Positions 42,476-53,688 of a stretch of DNA of 64,000 nt are shown here, one piece after another. The stretch covers positions 496,001-560,000 of the forward strand of contig CP087216.1 of the NCBI GenBank assembly GCA_020912385.1, read 5' to 3'. The notes beneath the pieces were generated by a model. It was given only the letters and a program-made list of their open reading frames with translations. It did no database searches and was not told where the DNA came from. The position numbers were made by a program, and so were the translations under genes. Source of the stretch: Neofusicoccum parvum. Lineage: Eukaryota > Ascomycota > Dothideomycetes > Botryosphaeriales > Botryosphaeriaceae. The first letter of the stretch is position 1. Each line of letters begins with the position of its first letter.

Positions 42476-44449
42476 ATCTCTGAACGGCGCGCAGAGCTTA
42501 GGCAGGATCGACGCCATGAAAGAGTAGAACTTGTCGTAGGAGAACACGCCCTGGGTGGCCTGCTGGTGGATGAACTCCGGATCCAGCGCCTCGGAGATGA
42601 GCTTGTACATAGAGTTGCCGGGCTTCAGCAACCTCAGAAGCTTGCCTCTGATGTTATCCGCCATAGCCGTCGTCCAAGGTGCGCCTTCGCCACGCTCAAA
42701 ACCGCGCTTCATGCTCTCGCAGATCTCGCGGTTCAGGGAATCCCTGATCTCCGAAGGCTGAGCCTCGTCGATCCTGAACTCCTTGTCAATCGCAAGCTCA
42801 TGCACAAGAACTCTGTTCGAAGGCATTGGCGAGAAAAGCTTCGCGAGTGCATCAGCTTGCGCCCCCTCAATATCAATGTCGCCATGTGACGTGATGCTTG
42901 CATCTTCTTGCAGCAGGTCACGCCCTCTCGACGCCCTGTCAGTGCTGTGCGAATTAGACGCATCGCTGCTGTTTTCAGACGTCTCCGACGCAGCGTCGCT
43001 CTCGGCAGCCCTGGGCCGCACGTCGCCAACGGGACGACGGCGCCTTTCCCTGGCCTTTGCTCGCCTGCTCTCGTTGATAGCCTTCTTGATCAGCTGATTC
43101 GCCCGTTCAGGGCCGGCCAGCTTGCGGATCTTGCTCAGCAGAATGACCTGGTTGTCGCGGATACCTTGGCGGTAGTCGTTGGCAACCTCGCCTCGGGTGT
43201 CATCCTTGACGCTCTGCCAGATGGCGTCCAGGTTCACAAAAGACGCCACCATCATCTCGATCAAGGTGTGAGAGTCTTGCGCCTTCCAGTCCGAAAAGGC
43301 CGTGAGGAAAGCGCCATGAGCAAGGACAACCGTCTCCAATTGCGTCGGCGGAGGCGTGTACCGATTCGAAGGGCACAGCTTCGACATGGCCGACTCGAAA
43401 GATATGATCAGATCAGTAGCCTTCTTGATCAAGTCCTGCTCCAGGTCGCCGTCCTTGCTGCTGAGGACCGCGGCGGGGTGTCCCAGGATCAGATATGCGC
43501 TCAGGAAAGTGCGGATAGCAGCCGGGTCGCTGCCGATGGGCTCCTCGGCAGGCCCCAGCAGGCCAAACAGGTTGAGCAGGTTCGAGGTGGCCGAGATGAC
43601 CGTCTGCTCAGCAATCTGGGCGCTGATGTCCTCGAAGCTCGTATCATGCACTTTGTCGATCGACAGTCCAAGCTCCAGGAACGACTCCACCATGCGGCGC
43701 CTGCGCCTCGCGCGCCAAGCCCTCTGTATGCGTCTCGCGGCCGTGTCGTCGTCGGGAGCTCGGGCGTGGTCGGGCAGCTGCTTTTTGGGCTGGTCGGCGG
43801 ACGACGGCACCGAGGCGGTGCGCGGGCGGCGCTGGTTGTTGCGCTTGTACTCCTGGCGGCGGCGCTCCGCCTCCTGCAGCTTCTCCTGCATCTCGAGGCG
43901 GTAGCGGGCCTCCTCGGCGGCCTTGCGCTCCTTCATGTCCTCGGCCACCTTCTTGGCGCGGCGCACCTCCTCGGCGCAGGCGGCGGCGACCTGGGCCAGG
44001 TGCTTCTCGCGGGCCTGCTGGGCGGCCAGGGCCTTCTCCTCGCTGTTGGAGGCGCGCGGCGAGGCCTTGGCCAGGGCGGCACGCAGGCGCACCTGCTCGG
44101 CGTGGGCGGCGCGGTCGGCCAGGCGGGCCTTGCGGCTCTCGAGTATGGAGGCGCGGCGCAGGTGCTGGGCGACATGGGTGCTCTGGTTGCGGTACGACAG
44201 GCCGCTCTGGTGCGAGTGGGCGGACGAGATGGAGTTGCGGCGCGACGACTGCTGCGAGGATTTGCGGCGGTTGGCGGCGGGGCGGTAGAAGCGGGCGGCG
44301 ATGCGCGGAGGAGGCGCGTGGACTCGATCGGCATCGTGGGCGGTGTCGTCGTCGGACACGGCCATGGTGTCGTCGTCGTCGAAGCGGGTGGGGGTGGTGG
44401 GAGACTGCAGCTCGGGCAGGCTGTCGGCCGCCTCGTCGTGCTGCATCAT
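41504..44449 (-). CDS. sok1: TCP11/Sok1-domain protein with IQ motif
   Basis: A single-exon 981-aa protein of the T-complex 11 family. Yeast Sok1 is a suppressor of protein kinase A deficiency, and family members are linked to cAMP signalling. After an acidic N-terminus (MMQHDEAADSLPE), residues ~95-190 form a long charged helix (ARLADRAAHAEQVRLRAALA, then AREKHLAQVAAACAEEVRRA). An IQ calmodulin-binding motif follows at ~236-250 (AARRIQRAWRARRRRR). The TCP11 domain occupies ~283-970, with blocks such as AIAHPPLQDSEVPETLHLDQ, VGSILLTAKNLLRRDVRSQW and HGVWYEQIAAEVERM. The open frame extends upstream, but 44449 is its first ATG and matches the usual fungal N-terminus. The gene symbol is by family only. 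Confidence 0.88.
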
Positions 44450-46898
44450 GGCGTCGGGCGAGCTGCTGCGGGAGGAGGCAGCGGGCGAGGAGGCGGTGCC
44501 GGTGTGCGTGGACGGGGCTTCGGGTGCTGCTGGGACGGCACTGGACTCCGAACGCCGCCCGATGCGGAAGACAAAGACAGCGCAGGCGAGGGCTGGCAGC
44601 TGGCAGCTGGCACTGGGGCTCCGAGCACGCGTGGCGGCGGGAACGACTGTAGGCACGGGGGGTGCGCAATGGAGGAGGACTGCAGGTGGCTGGCTCGCGG
44701 CGCTGCAGCTGTTGCGTCAGAGTCAGACAGGCAGAGCCCGCTGGTTTGCTTGACGCGAGGGGCCACGCGCCGGGAACGAGGCCAAGGTTGGTAAGCGATC
44801 GCTGCGCAATTATAGATCGAGCTTGCCCCAGTGTCGCCCAGTGTCGCCCAGTGTCGCACCCAAAGCCCGTCCGCCGCGTTCCATGTGGCGCACGCGAAAT
44901 CCGCCCTGTGCCTCAATTGCCGTCTCCGTGTCCGTGTGATGCTGCCGGCCGCACCGCGCTGCGGGCCCGTCGCCGTCCGCCAGCGCCACGCCTGCGTCGG
45001 CCGGAGGCCAGAGGGACTACCGCCGCACCAGCGCAAGGCACGCCGGCCGCTGCGCTGGAATGCTGCAGGTGGGTACGGAGATCAGGCAGGATGGCACGGT
45101 GATGATGGTCGGGCGAACACTCAGATGAAGCCTCACGGCCGCCGTGCCGCTGCCTGCTCCGTTAGTTCCACATTGAAACAAGCCGCTTCATTTCAAAATT
45201 GACCTGCACATCCTCTCCTTTACCTCCCTCTGTCTCCTCCACGCCCGCTTGCCACGTCCTTCTACATGCTTCCATTTGCGTGCATCGTGTTCCCCATTTG
45301 TAATCACATGCCTCTGCACGTCCGGCATTGATCGCCGCCGCGCACGAGACAGCCACACAGGACCAATGGGGCCAAGCGTGCAGCAGCAGAGCTCCTCCCC
45401 TCGAGACAGCACACGTGGTGTGTTGATTGTCGCCATTGACGACCTCCGACAACTTGGTTGGCATGTGCCGGGACTGGCGGAGCACCGAGTTGCTGTGCTG
45501 TGGTTTTGAGCTCTCCAAGCACGCCATCTGCTGTTTTCTTTGCTCATGGAGCGTTGTTGTTGACAATCCATTAACCCCCGTAACCACGGTTACTCGGACC
45601 CTATCAATAAGCACTCCATCACCGGCCCTCGAATCCGGGCGTGCCTCCCCTTGCCTGACCCACACCGACCTGATTGGCCGGCCCTGCCAATGAGGTGCAG
45701 GTATACGGTAGGCTAGGTCAAACCCAGCGCCTGATGTATAGTGCAAAAAGTAGCTGTCGGTTAACGCATATGCAGACCCTGGGGAAAACCGGCCAGCAGG
45801 CCAGCTAATCGGAAATTTAGTTCTCGGGGAAATCGAAGCGCTAAAGTTGCATTAACACAGCGCGTCATGTGGGGACAGGAACCTGTGTGGTGGGAGGTGG
45901 GGCAGTGCTTCTTTTTTCTGCACGTCGGAAATCTCGACCGAACCATAGCGTGCACCCCACGTGCCCGTCCGTATACAGAGAACCAAGAGCCTCGTGGGGA
46001 ACGCCGAGTCAACGGCATGGACCCCGACTCCAATGCAGCCAGCCAACCTTCTGTCTTCCACCTACCCTTCCAGCTCACGTCGCTCTCTGCCGAGGCCGTG
46101 GTGCATGCATGAAGCCAGTGCACACAACACCATTGATAAGACACACCGCGCCAAACAGTCAATAAAGCACACCACCTTCAGGCGCCTTACGCGCAGATAA
46201 TTCATCAAGCACCCACTGCTCGTATTGCTCTCGTACCCCCCTCCCACCGGAGATTCGCAAACCAGCAACAATAAATGTCTCCGGAAGACCGAACGTGTGA
46301 GGGCAATGGTACCTTCCTCTAACAACACTAACCCCCCGGATGAATTGCGCTTTTGCCGTTCGTCCACGGCAGCCTCCGGGCAGAATGCGGTAATCACCTC
46401 CATTGCCCGTCCAGTCCCCCCATCCAATCCGAGCCGAGGCAGCCAGGCGAATAGGTCAAGATCGACGACCGAGGACAACAACACACGCTACCTTCTCGGT
46501 CTGGGCATGCTCACCACGCTCCGTGTCGCAATTCAGACAAAGTGTTATGTTTATTTTTTACGAATAAGTTTTTGGCTGCTTTCTCCCCTGTAACCGTACC
46601 CTTATACATCATCGTCCCTGTTCATCCCAACAAAAGAAACAACGGTCAACAACAAACGAAACGGTCATAATAATACATGGTCCGAACTTCCAACGCAAAC
46701 GCTCGAAACTGCTGACGACAACCCAAAAACGTGGGGGTATTTTTCCTTTTGCTCCGTTGAAGCGAGAAAGAGAAAAAGATGGATCCCAAAAAAGCTGTGC
46801 GCCATGTGTAGTAGTAGTAGTCCGGTCCCGCCTTTCGCGCTTTGCTTCGTCAAGTCATATAAAATGTTTGATCATATGTCCGCCGAAACATTTACCTT

Positions 46899-46937
<39 letters not shown>

Positions 46938-47098
46938 CGCACCAGAACTCCCCAAAAAGTCCCCCGAAAAGACCTGCGCGCGCGTATGAGACCACACGTA
47001 TTCCTCCCTTTTTGGTGGCACCTCTAGCCCCTCGTGTGGTTTGCCGGAAAAAAACACATGTCATGCCCACCCAATCAGACCCTTTTCCGGAGTATTCA
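44450..47098. other. intergenic, about 2.6 kb
   Basis: No supported gene. The left part is the TCP11-gene promoter and leader, with a threefold CCCAGTGTCG repeat at about 44826-44857. The right part is 3' flank of the Zn2Cys6 factor and contains a GT microsatellite. Short open frames lack any family signal. Confidence 0.5.
46902..46935. repeat. (GT)17 microsatellite
   Basis: Thirty-four bases of uninterrupted GT repeats, in the 3' flank of the transcription-factor gene about 165 bp past its stop codon. Confidence 0.95.
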
Positions 47099-50000
47099 TC
47101 ACTGCGTCCCACTCAGAAAGAAATCCAACTCACTTGGCCCACCCCTGCTCTGCTCGTTCTCTGCCAGCTGCTCCAAGAGCGTCAGGAACGGATCCTTCTC
47201 CGAGCTTGCCTCCGTATGGTTGCTACCCGCCGCACTCGTCGCGCCCGGTGTCCGCTGCTGCTCGTATGGCGTCGGGATGCCGAACATGGGATCGTACTGT
47301 CCGTCGTTGTTCCCGCCATTGTGATGCGCCGCCGAGTTGCCGCTCGGGTCGGGCGTGAACGCGGCCGAGAAGGTGAAGTTGGGGGAGAACGGTGTGATGA
47401 CCTGCTGCTGCTGAAAGTTCGAAATGTGCGAGTTGCTTTCGGCGACGTTGAGCTCGTGCATGCGGTTTTGACTATGCTGCTGTTGTGATGGCGGCTGGTG
47501 ATGCTGAGACTCGGGTGAGGTAATTTGGTTGTTGGAACCGCTCTGATTACCCGTGCCGTTGGCAATGCCGTTCTGCTCGTTTGACACAGAAGCTGAGACG
47601 CCATTGTTTCCATTCTCAGACTTGATGTTGGGGTTGGCGTTTGAATGTCCCGACGTTGAGGAAGCCACCGTGCACCGGCGTTTCCGGCGCCGCTCGAGCG
47701 GACTCGTCGGAGATTGGTTGGGTTGCGAAGGAAGTAGGGGGGGCTGGGCGGGAACGGGGAACGAGTTTGCGCCATAGTAGGGGTTTTGCGGTGAAGCGGC
47801 ATACAGGGACACACTGTTTTAAATCAGCTTGATAAGATGCAAGTGCCGGGTAAGTGAAACATACCTCTCACGGATAGAGTCGTGAGACAGATCCTGGAAC
47901 GTGACGTGTGCCCCATCGATCGCATGACCGGGATACCTGTCAAAGAAGTCCTCGAGATCGAGAGTCGGTGAGAAACGCATGGCGTTGCCGGCCATGGACT
48001 TGACTAGCTCTGAGTGGCAGCCATAGATCCATTGGAGGGTGTCCCGTTGATGCTGCACGCCGGCCCAAATGAATCGGAGCTCTGACAGCTGCTGCATCTC
48101 TCTCGAAAGTAGCTCCGCGCTCGATGAGTAGACCTCACCCTCCCGTCCCCGATAATGAGCGCCGTGGACGTGGATAGTACCGGCTGTTCCGACACAGTAG
48201 CCGACAAATGCTGGCCAATCGATGATGGACGATGCTCTTCCGATTTCCACCAATTCGGCGATAGCGTTGGCGTGGAGGAAACACAAGTTGGTGGCTTCAA
48301 TCTGCCAAGACTGGTGCTGGCCTGTGATCGACAATTCCGCGAGATCCATAGGAAGGAACGGCCGGTAGATTAAACAATGAATCAGATGGTACACCAATTT
48401 GCTCAGTACGAGCATGGTGCTATCTCGGTGGCCAAAGAGGTTCTCCAGTGAGCTAAAGGTATCCTGGGTTTCCGACGCCCACATATCCAGCTCGTGTCGG
48501 ATTTTGGAAAGATTTGATAACGAGTGCCACGGGAAATGCGAATCACCTTTCACGCCACCTGCGGCGAGATATCGGTTAGTAATCCCGAGGATCCGAGCGA
48601 TGCCGATGAGCATCACTGTGCTGCTTTGACCTTGTTTGCCCGGCCCCGCCATATATTGCAAATTCGAGCCATTTCGAAAGTAGTCGCCCTCGAGCATGAG
48701 GGAACCTGGGCCGGATGTGGCGGAAGGCAGTCGGAGCATCACCGATTCGTCCGTTATCAGAGAAGGTCGCTTTGATCCACAGGCGGAAAATCGGTCCATC
48801 AGATAGCATGCCCAGAAAAGTCGTCGCCGACCTTCGCGTTCCGAGGGTGGGATGTTCATCATCAGGGGCAGCTCGCGGTGCAGCTCCAGAGCAAATGCCA
48901 TGCTAATGGCGGTTGCTGGACTGCCGTCAGCATCATGCCACTAATGGAAACACAGTCCGCTTACTCAAAAGCATAAACGTCTTCTTCCCTCGGCCGGATT
49001 GATAGTTCGCCATTGCTAGCAGAAGAAGCGTCTGCAGAGCTTCTATGGACGGCTCATCCGTGTCGAGCTCGGCGCGGGCTCGGGCCGCATAGTCCTCGCT
49101 GGCTCGGACCGCAGCATTGTATCCTGCAGGGTGGGACGAATATCTGCGTGCGTTAGTAAGAAAAAGCAACAACCCGCATTCATCTCCCTGCAGCCGATGG
49201 TTGCGTGCGTGTGCCCAGGGTATGAATACGAATTCTTCACGCTAGAGCACCCGTGGACTTGGAAAGGATTTGAGATCCGGATGCGGAGAGCCCGCATCCT
49301 TGTCCAGACGTCGTTTTGGTTCAGAAGAGCACCGTTGATGAAGCATTCACAGCCATTCCCGGACGCGCAAACCATCGGCCGTGAGAGGGTGCGGGATGGA
49401 TGTTCCGAGGCTTACCGCGCGCTCACAGCGTAGATGGCGTGAGCTAAGTAGCTTGGGAGCTGATGCTGCTGCAATCTTTGTCTCGTGGTGAGTTCGTCCA
49501 GGATGTAATAGGGCTTGCCGTGGATCCGCGTAAAGTAGGTGTCGAGTAGAAGATCCGGGCGTTGAAAGGGGGTTGGTTGACTGCACATGACCCGTTAGCA
49601 CAAGGGCCATACGGCTCCGGCCAGCGGAACTGGACATACCTGACGTCGGTGGGAGAGATGGAGGAAGACGAGGTGTTGGCGTTGGGGTTGATGCCGATGG
49701 CGGGCTTCTGTGCTATCGGCGGCGGGGGCGCGGCGGGTTTGGATGGCGGCTGCGGGGCGTTGAAGTCCTCGATGGGCGGCTCTTCCTTCTTCTCGGCGGG
49801 CGGCTTGTCCTTGTTCTCTTCGTGAAGGCGCTTCTCGAGGCTGTCGACGCGCTTGAGCAGAGCCTCTGTTGGCGGCTGTTAGCTTTTCCGGCGCGGCGCA
49901 GCTTTTCCGGAATCAGCATTTCCTCACCGATGGCGTCTGTCTTGGGGCCGCGCTTCTTGGGGACGGCGTCTGTTCCGGAGGTTATAGGTGATCAGCGTTA

Positions 50001-50319
50001 ATGGCCTTTTGGGATGCAATAGGACGATCACTATGGGGGAGGGGCGCCAAGCCCCAGCGGAGTGGACGAACCGTAGATACACGGGCACGCGAAGACCTGG
50101 CAGGCCTCGCACGTCGGACGCAGACGATTGCACTTGATCTTGCGAGAAAACAGCGGCGTGAGCTCTCCACGTTCGCAGGCGCCGGCGGGCGGGCAGCGGA
50201 ATGTTTCAATGCGGTGGTACCTTGCGTTTGCGGCAGCTCTTGCAGTTCATTGCTTCCCTCGGCTCGTTGCTGAGCCGGCGCTGCGGCAGGCGGTCGATGC
50301 CGACCTGAGGCCGCGACAT
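47099..50319 (-). CDS. Zn2Cys6 transcription factor with fungal_trans domain, 8 exons
   Basis: A DNA-binding regulator. Exons, 5' to 3' on the minus strand: 50319-50221, 50138-50072, 49969-49928, 49865-49640, 49580-49416, 49143-48965, 48915-47865, 47813-47099. They sum to 2544 nt (847 aa), in phase throughout. The zinc cluster spans residues 26-53 with spacing C-X2-C-X6-C-X6-C-X2-C-X6-C ([10 protein letters not shown], then [20 protein letters not shown]). An intron splits it after RKRK. A basic linker (PKKRGPKTD) and a coiled coil ([20 protein letters not shown]) follow. The middle-homology domain covers roughly 150-600: [60 protein letters not shown]. The Gln/Asn-rich C-terminus ending [14 protein letters not shown] is a likely activation domain. 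The target pathway is not readable from sequence. Confidence 0.88.
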
Positions 50320-51672
50320 GTTTACAACAACCAGCTTCGCGGATGCGGGGTGCTTGGGCGCAGGCGGGGCGGCGGCGGGGAGTTGGACTCGACTTCGACG
50401 TCGGCGGCGGCTTCAAGCCTGGGGCCTGCTGCTGCGGCGGCTGCTGCTGCTGGGGCGCTCGGCGGGCAGAGGCGGCGGAGCAGCAGACATTGCAATGTCC
50501 AGCGGAGGGGTGCGGAGGGGCGCGCAGGAGGGATGCGAGCGAGGACGCAGGTGCGTCGGCGGCGAGAAAAGAGAGATGGAGCAAGGCGATCAGGGAGCCG
50601 GGCTCTTCGCAGCAGACCACCCAGGCGCACGCCGACACGAGGGTTGGGTTAGGGCGAGGGCGCAGAACTCGGCCGGGCCTTTCGTCACTCCGCTAACAAT
50701 AGAGCAGGAAACTCACGCGCGACTCAGGATTCGGGATGATATTAAACGGGACGCACAGCGCCAGACCGCGCTGCGCAGGTTCCTTTTCCCCACCCACGCC
50801 CGCCGCGCGCGAGCAACCCCAAGCCCCGTCCCTGCCCGCCCCCGGAGCATGCCTGCCCAGCGCGGCCTAGCGCCCTGGGGTTGGAGACGGCCACATGACG
50901 ATCTGACAGCGCTGCACCACCACCGCAGCGAACCACTCGCGCAGCCGCTGCCAGAGCTGCCTCGCCCCGGCCGGCCGCGAGCGCCCCGCGCCCGCATGCG
51001 TGAGCCGCCCCGGTGGGCGCGCGCGCTGGTGCCGGTGCCAGCGCCAGGTGCACGCCCGCCGAGCGCCCGCCAGCGCGGCGGCCTTCGAGAAGGCGAGCCG
51101 CCAGATTGCAGTGCCGAGACGAGCGCCGGCTATTGCTGATTGCGCCCCTCCCCCCCGGCAGGCCGCCCCAAGCCAACCACCGCGCGCCGCCCTGCTGCCG
51201 CCCGCGAGCTGCCCGCCTGCCGGCCGCTGAAATTAAGTACCGGCGCTCCCTGCCCGCCCGGCGCTCGTTGCATTGACGAGGCCCGGCGCCGCAAGCGGCA
51301 AGGCGCCCGATGCTCGATACAAAATCCGGGGAAAGCCACTCGCGCACCTGCCTGCGTGTCAGCCGCCCTGGCACCACGCCAATTTGCCTATATTAATCGC
51401 TTCAGATGCTTGACTTGCCACCGCGCGCCGCAATTGCAGGGCGCGCTGCACAAGCACTCGCGCCGCCTTGTGGAAAGCCAAGGGGGCGCACGTATGCAGG
51501 CACGCACCGCACGTGTGTCGACAGGGCTTCATCTATAAGACTTAAGCTACGTCAAGGGCGTCTATTGATTAGCAGGGACTGCCCGTCCGCCCCAGGAACC
51601 CAGCACACCCGCACCCCGGCCAGCGCCCAAGTCCCGCAGCCGCCGCAAAGGAACGCAAACAAATCTCATTCA
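50320..51672. promoter_or_regulatory. upstream region of the Zn2Cys6 gene
   Basis: A 1.35-kb GC-rich gap between two minus-strand genes. It should hold the transcription-factor promoter and the 3' end of the QutR-like gene. TATA-like words (TATATTAA near 51388, TATAAG near 51533) are on the plus strand without a gene. No supported coding region. Confidence 0.4.
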
Positions 51673-53688
51673 TCAGTACATGCTCCGCCCCGACGCCAGG
51701 CGCACGAAATCATAGGGCACGTTCTGCCCGACGAGCAGCCGCATCGTTTCCACCGTCGTCCACGCGTTGACGTCCGCGACGCCGTACGCCGTCCACCCCG
51801 ACGACGCCGCAATCGCCATCGGGTCGACCTTGCGCGGCCCGTTGGCCAGGTCGAGGAACACCTTGTTCGTCGGCCTGTTCGTGCCGTTGCTGCTGTAGTG
51901 CTTCAGCAGCGGGCCCACCAGCGCCGACTTCTCCGCCGGCAGCGCGCTGATGATCACGAACGGCTGCTCCAGCCGCTTCACGTCCTCCAGCGACCGGAAC
52001 GGCTCGACCGCCGCCGCCAGCGGGCCCTGGCTGCGGAAGTGGAATCCTATTGTGTAGATGGGCCCAATCCCCAGGCTCTTGAGCGCGAAGATGGCCGCCG
52101 CCGCATCCGACTCCGCACTGGCCAGCACCAAGGCGGCACGGTCGCTGTAAGCCGACGGCACGAAATCTCGCGTGAGCGTCGCACGGATGCCCTTCCACGT
52201 CGCATTCTCACCGACAAGCACGGGAGTGCCGCCCTCAGTCCGCACCAGGATGGTGTCGACGAGTCGAATCGCCTTGGCTGCATCCGACAGCACCGGCAAA
52301 TACGGGGTGGGTGGCGCGAGCGGCGGGTTGATGTAGGCACCACCGAATGTCGCTCGTCTCACGATGGTCTCCACCGCGCCCCTGGCCACTTTGTCGACGA
52401 AAAGGAATTGGTGGGGGAGGCTGAGCTCGTTAAAGCACTTCTCGAAGAACATTGCCTGCGTCGCAAGTTTGTAGCTGCCGACGCCGTAGATGTCCAGCTT
52501 GGGCATCTGGCCCATGCTGTGCAGCGCCGTGTTGATTTCCGCGGCGCTCAGCTGGCCCGGAGCCGCAATCATCGGCAGCAGCGGGTGTGTGATAGGGGTG
52601 AATACTTTGTTCAGCGTGCGCGACAGCTGCCCGGTGGGCCCCATGTTCAGTCCGGAAAACGGCGGGTGCGGGAAGAACTCGGCCTGTATAGTGGAGCGGA
52701 AGTACTCGAGCTCGTAATTGTCCTGCATCTGATTTACCAGCGCGATCATCTTGACGACGTCACCGTAGACGGCTCCCCTTTTGAAGAGCTCCTTCGCCTC
52801 CGGCGAGGTCCACTTGAACGTGCCCGTGAAGTCGTGGAAGGCCGATATAATCTTGCTTGCGCCCTTTTTGTGGGCCAGCTCTCGCCTGATTTCCTCCGGG
52901 AGCCACAGCTCGACGTCGATGTATTCGCAGCCCCACTGTATCGCGCGGTAGAGGTATTTGTAGAAGAGGGTGGGGTCGTCCATGGGGAACCGCCCGTTTT
53001 CGTTTGTGCACCGCGTCGTGAAGATAATCGGCAGCTCGGTCCGCTGGCGCAGCACCATGAGCTGCTGGCCGACGTACTTGAGGCTCGGGACCGAGCTGAA
53101 GGTGCCGTCGTCGAGCGGCTCCTTGAGCAGGTCGACGCGCAGCTCGACGGCATCTGCGCCGACTGAAAGTATATCGAGATTCGGGAGGGCCGCATGAACG
53201 TCGGGGAAGGTTGTCGAAATGAGGGTTGTTCTGGTTTTCTTGGCTAGGTCATTGTGGGGCACGATCTGCCCGAGGATGAAAGCTAGGTAGCGGGTGACGT
53301 CCCGGCGGAGATACGGGGAGTGTGTGTAGAGGTATTCGTAGTCGCAGGCTTCGGAGAGGGTCGCGTCGGGCGCCGCGTTGCCCTCGACGCAGTGGGTATT
53401 TATAAGGAGGCGTCCGCGCCCCCGATGCGCCAGGGCGCCTGGGTCCTGGGTGCTCAGGAGGCCTGCGACGGTGGCAGGCTTCAGGGTCTCCGCCTCCCTC
53501 AGCGACGCGGCCAGGGTGTATGCCTGGCCCAGCACGCTCGCCACAAGCTCGACAATGCCCTCCTCGCCCGGCGCGTAGAGCACGGCCAGCGACGGCTTCT
53601 GCGTGTCCAGGAGCGACTCGATGTGGACGATGCTGAGGTTCTTGGTGGTGGAGTCGAGGACGGCGTCGGTGTGGGCTTTGGTAGCCAT
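51673..53688 (-). CDS. qutR: quinate-pathway repressor-like protein (QutR/Qa-1S type)
   Basis: In Aspergillus and Neurospora this protein, evolved from the last three domains of the pentafunctional AROM enzyme, represses quinate-utilisation genes. One exon of 671 aa. Residues ~1-150 correspond to the shikimate-kinase-like part but lack a P-loop (LYAPGEEGIVELV stands where G-X4-GK(S/T) is expected). Residues ~150-350 are a type I dehydroquinase fold: SVGADAVELRVDLL, IIFTTRCTNENGRFP, the His motif ISAFHDF (~284) and a Lys in GDVVKMI (~313). Residues ~366-671 are a degenerate shikimate dehydrogenase (LDIYGVGSYKLATQAMFFEK). The start at 53688 (context GCCATGG) was chosen; an in-frame ATG at 53715 would add nine residues. 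No quinate-catabolic gene is adjacent, so the regulatory role is inference. It is shorter than typical QutR. Confidence 0.85.
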   Translation of the reverse strand: MATKAHTDAVLDSTTKNLSIVHIESLLDTQKPSLAVLYAPGEEGIVELVASVLGQAYTLAASLREAETLKPATVAGLLSTQDPGALAHRGRGRLLINTHCVEGNAAPDATLSEACDYEYLYTHSPYLRRDVTRYLAFILGQIVPHNDLAKKTRTTLISTTFPDVHAALPNLDILSVGADAVELRVDLLKEPLDDGTFSSVPSLKYVGQQLMVLRQRTELPIIFTTRCTNENGRFPMDDPTLFYKYLYRAIQWGCEYIDVELWLPEEIRRELAHKKGASKIISAFHDFTGTFKWTSPEAKELFKRGAVYGDVVKMIALVNQMQDNYELEYFRSTIQAEFFPHPPFSGLNMGPTGQLSRTLNKVFTPITHPLLPMIAAPGQLSAAEINTALHSMGQMPKLDIYGVGSYKLATQAMFFEKCFNELSLPHQFLFVDKVARGAVETIVRRATFGGAYINPPLAPPTPYLPVLSDAAKAIRLVDTILVRTEGGTPVLVGENATWKGIRATLTRDFVPSAYSDRAALVLASAESDAAAAIFALKSLGIGPIYTIGFHFRSQGPLAAAVEPFRSLEDVKRLEQPFVIISALPAEKSALVGPLLKHYSSNGTNRPTNKVFLDLANGPRKVDPMAIAASSGWTAYGVADVNAWTTVETMRLLVGQNVPYDFVRLASGRSMY

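Noticed and set aside
44450..44656. N-terminal extension of the TCP11-type protein
   Set aside because: The open frame continues upstream but lacks an ATG there; the first ATG at 44449 fits the usual fungal N-terminus.
42908..44794. 628-codon plus-strand frame opposite the TCP11-type gene
   Set aside because: The antisense frame of a real coding exon; Gly/Arg/Leu-rich with no domain.
51406..53166. 586-codon plus-strand frame opposite the QutR-like gene
   Set aside because: An antisense shadow; the minus strand carries clear dehydroquinase motifs.
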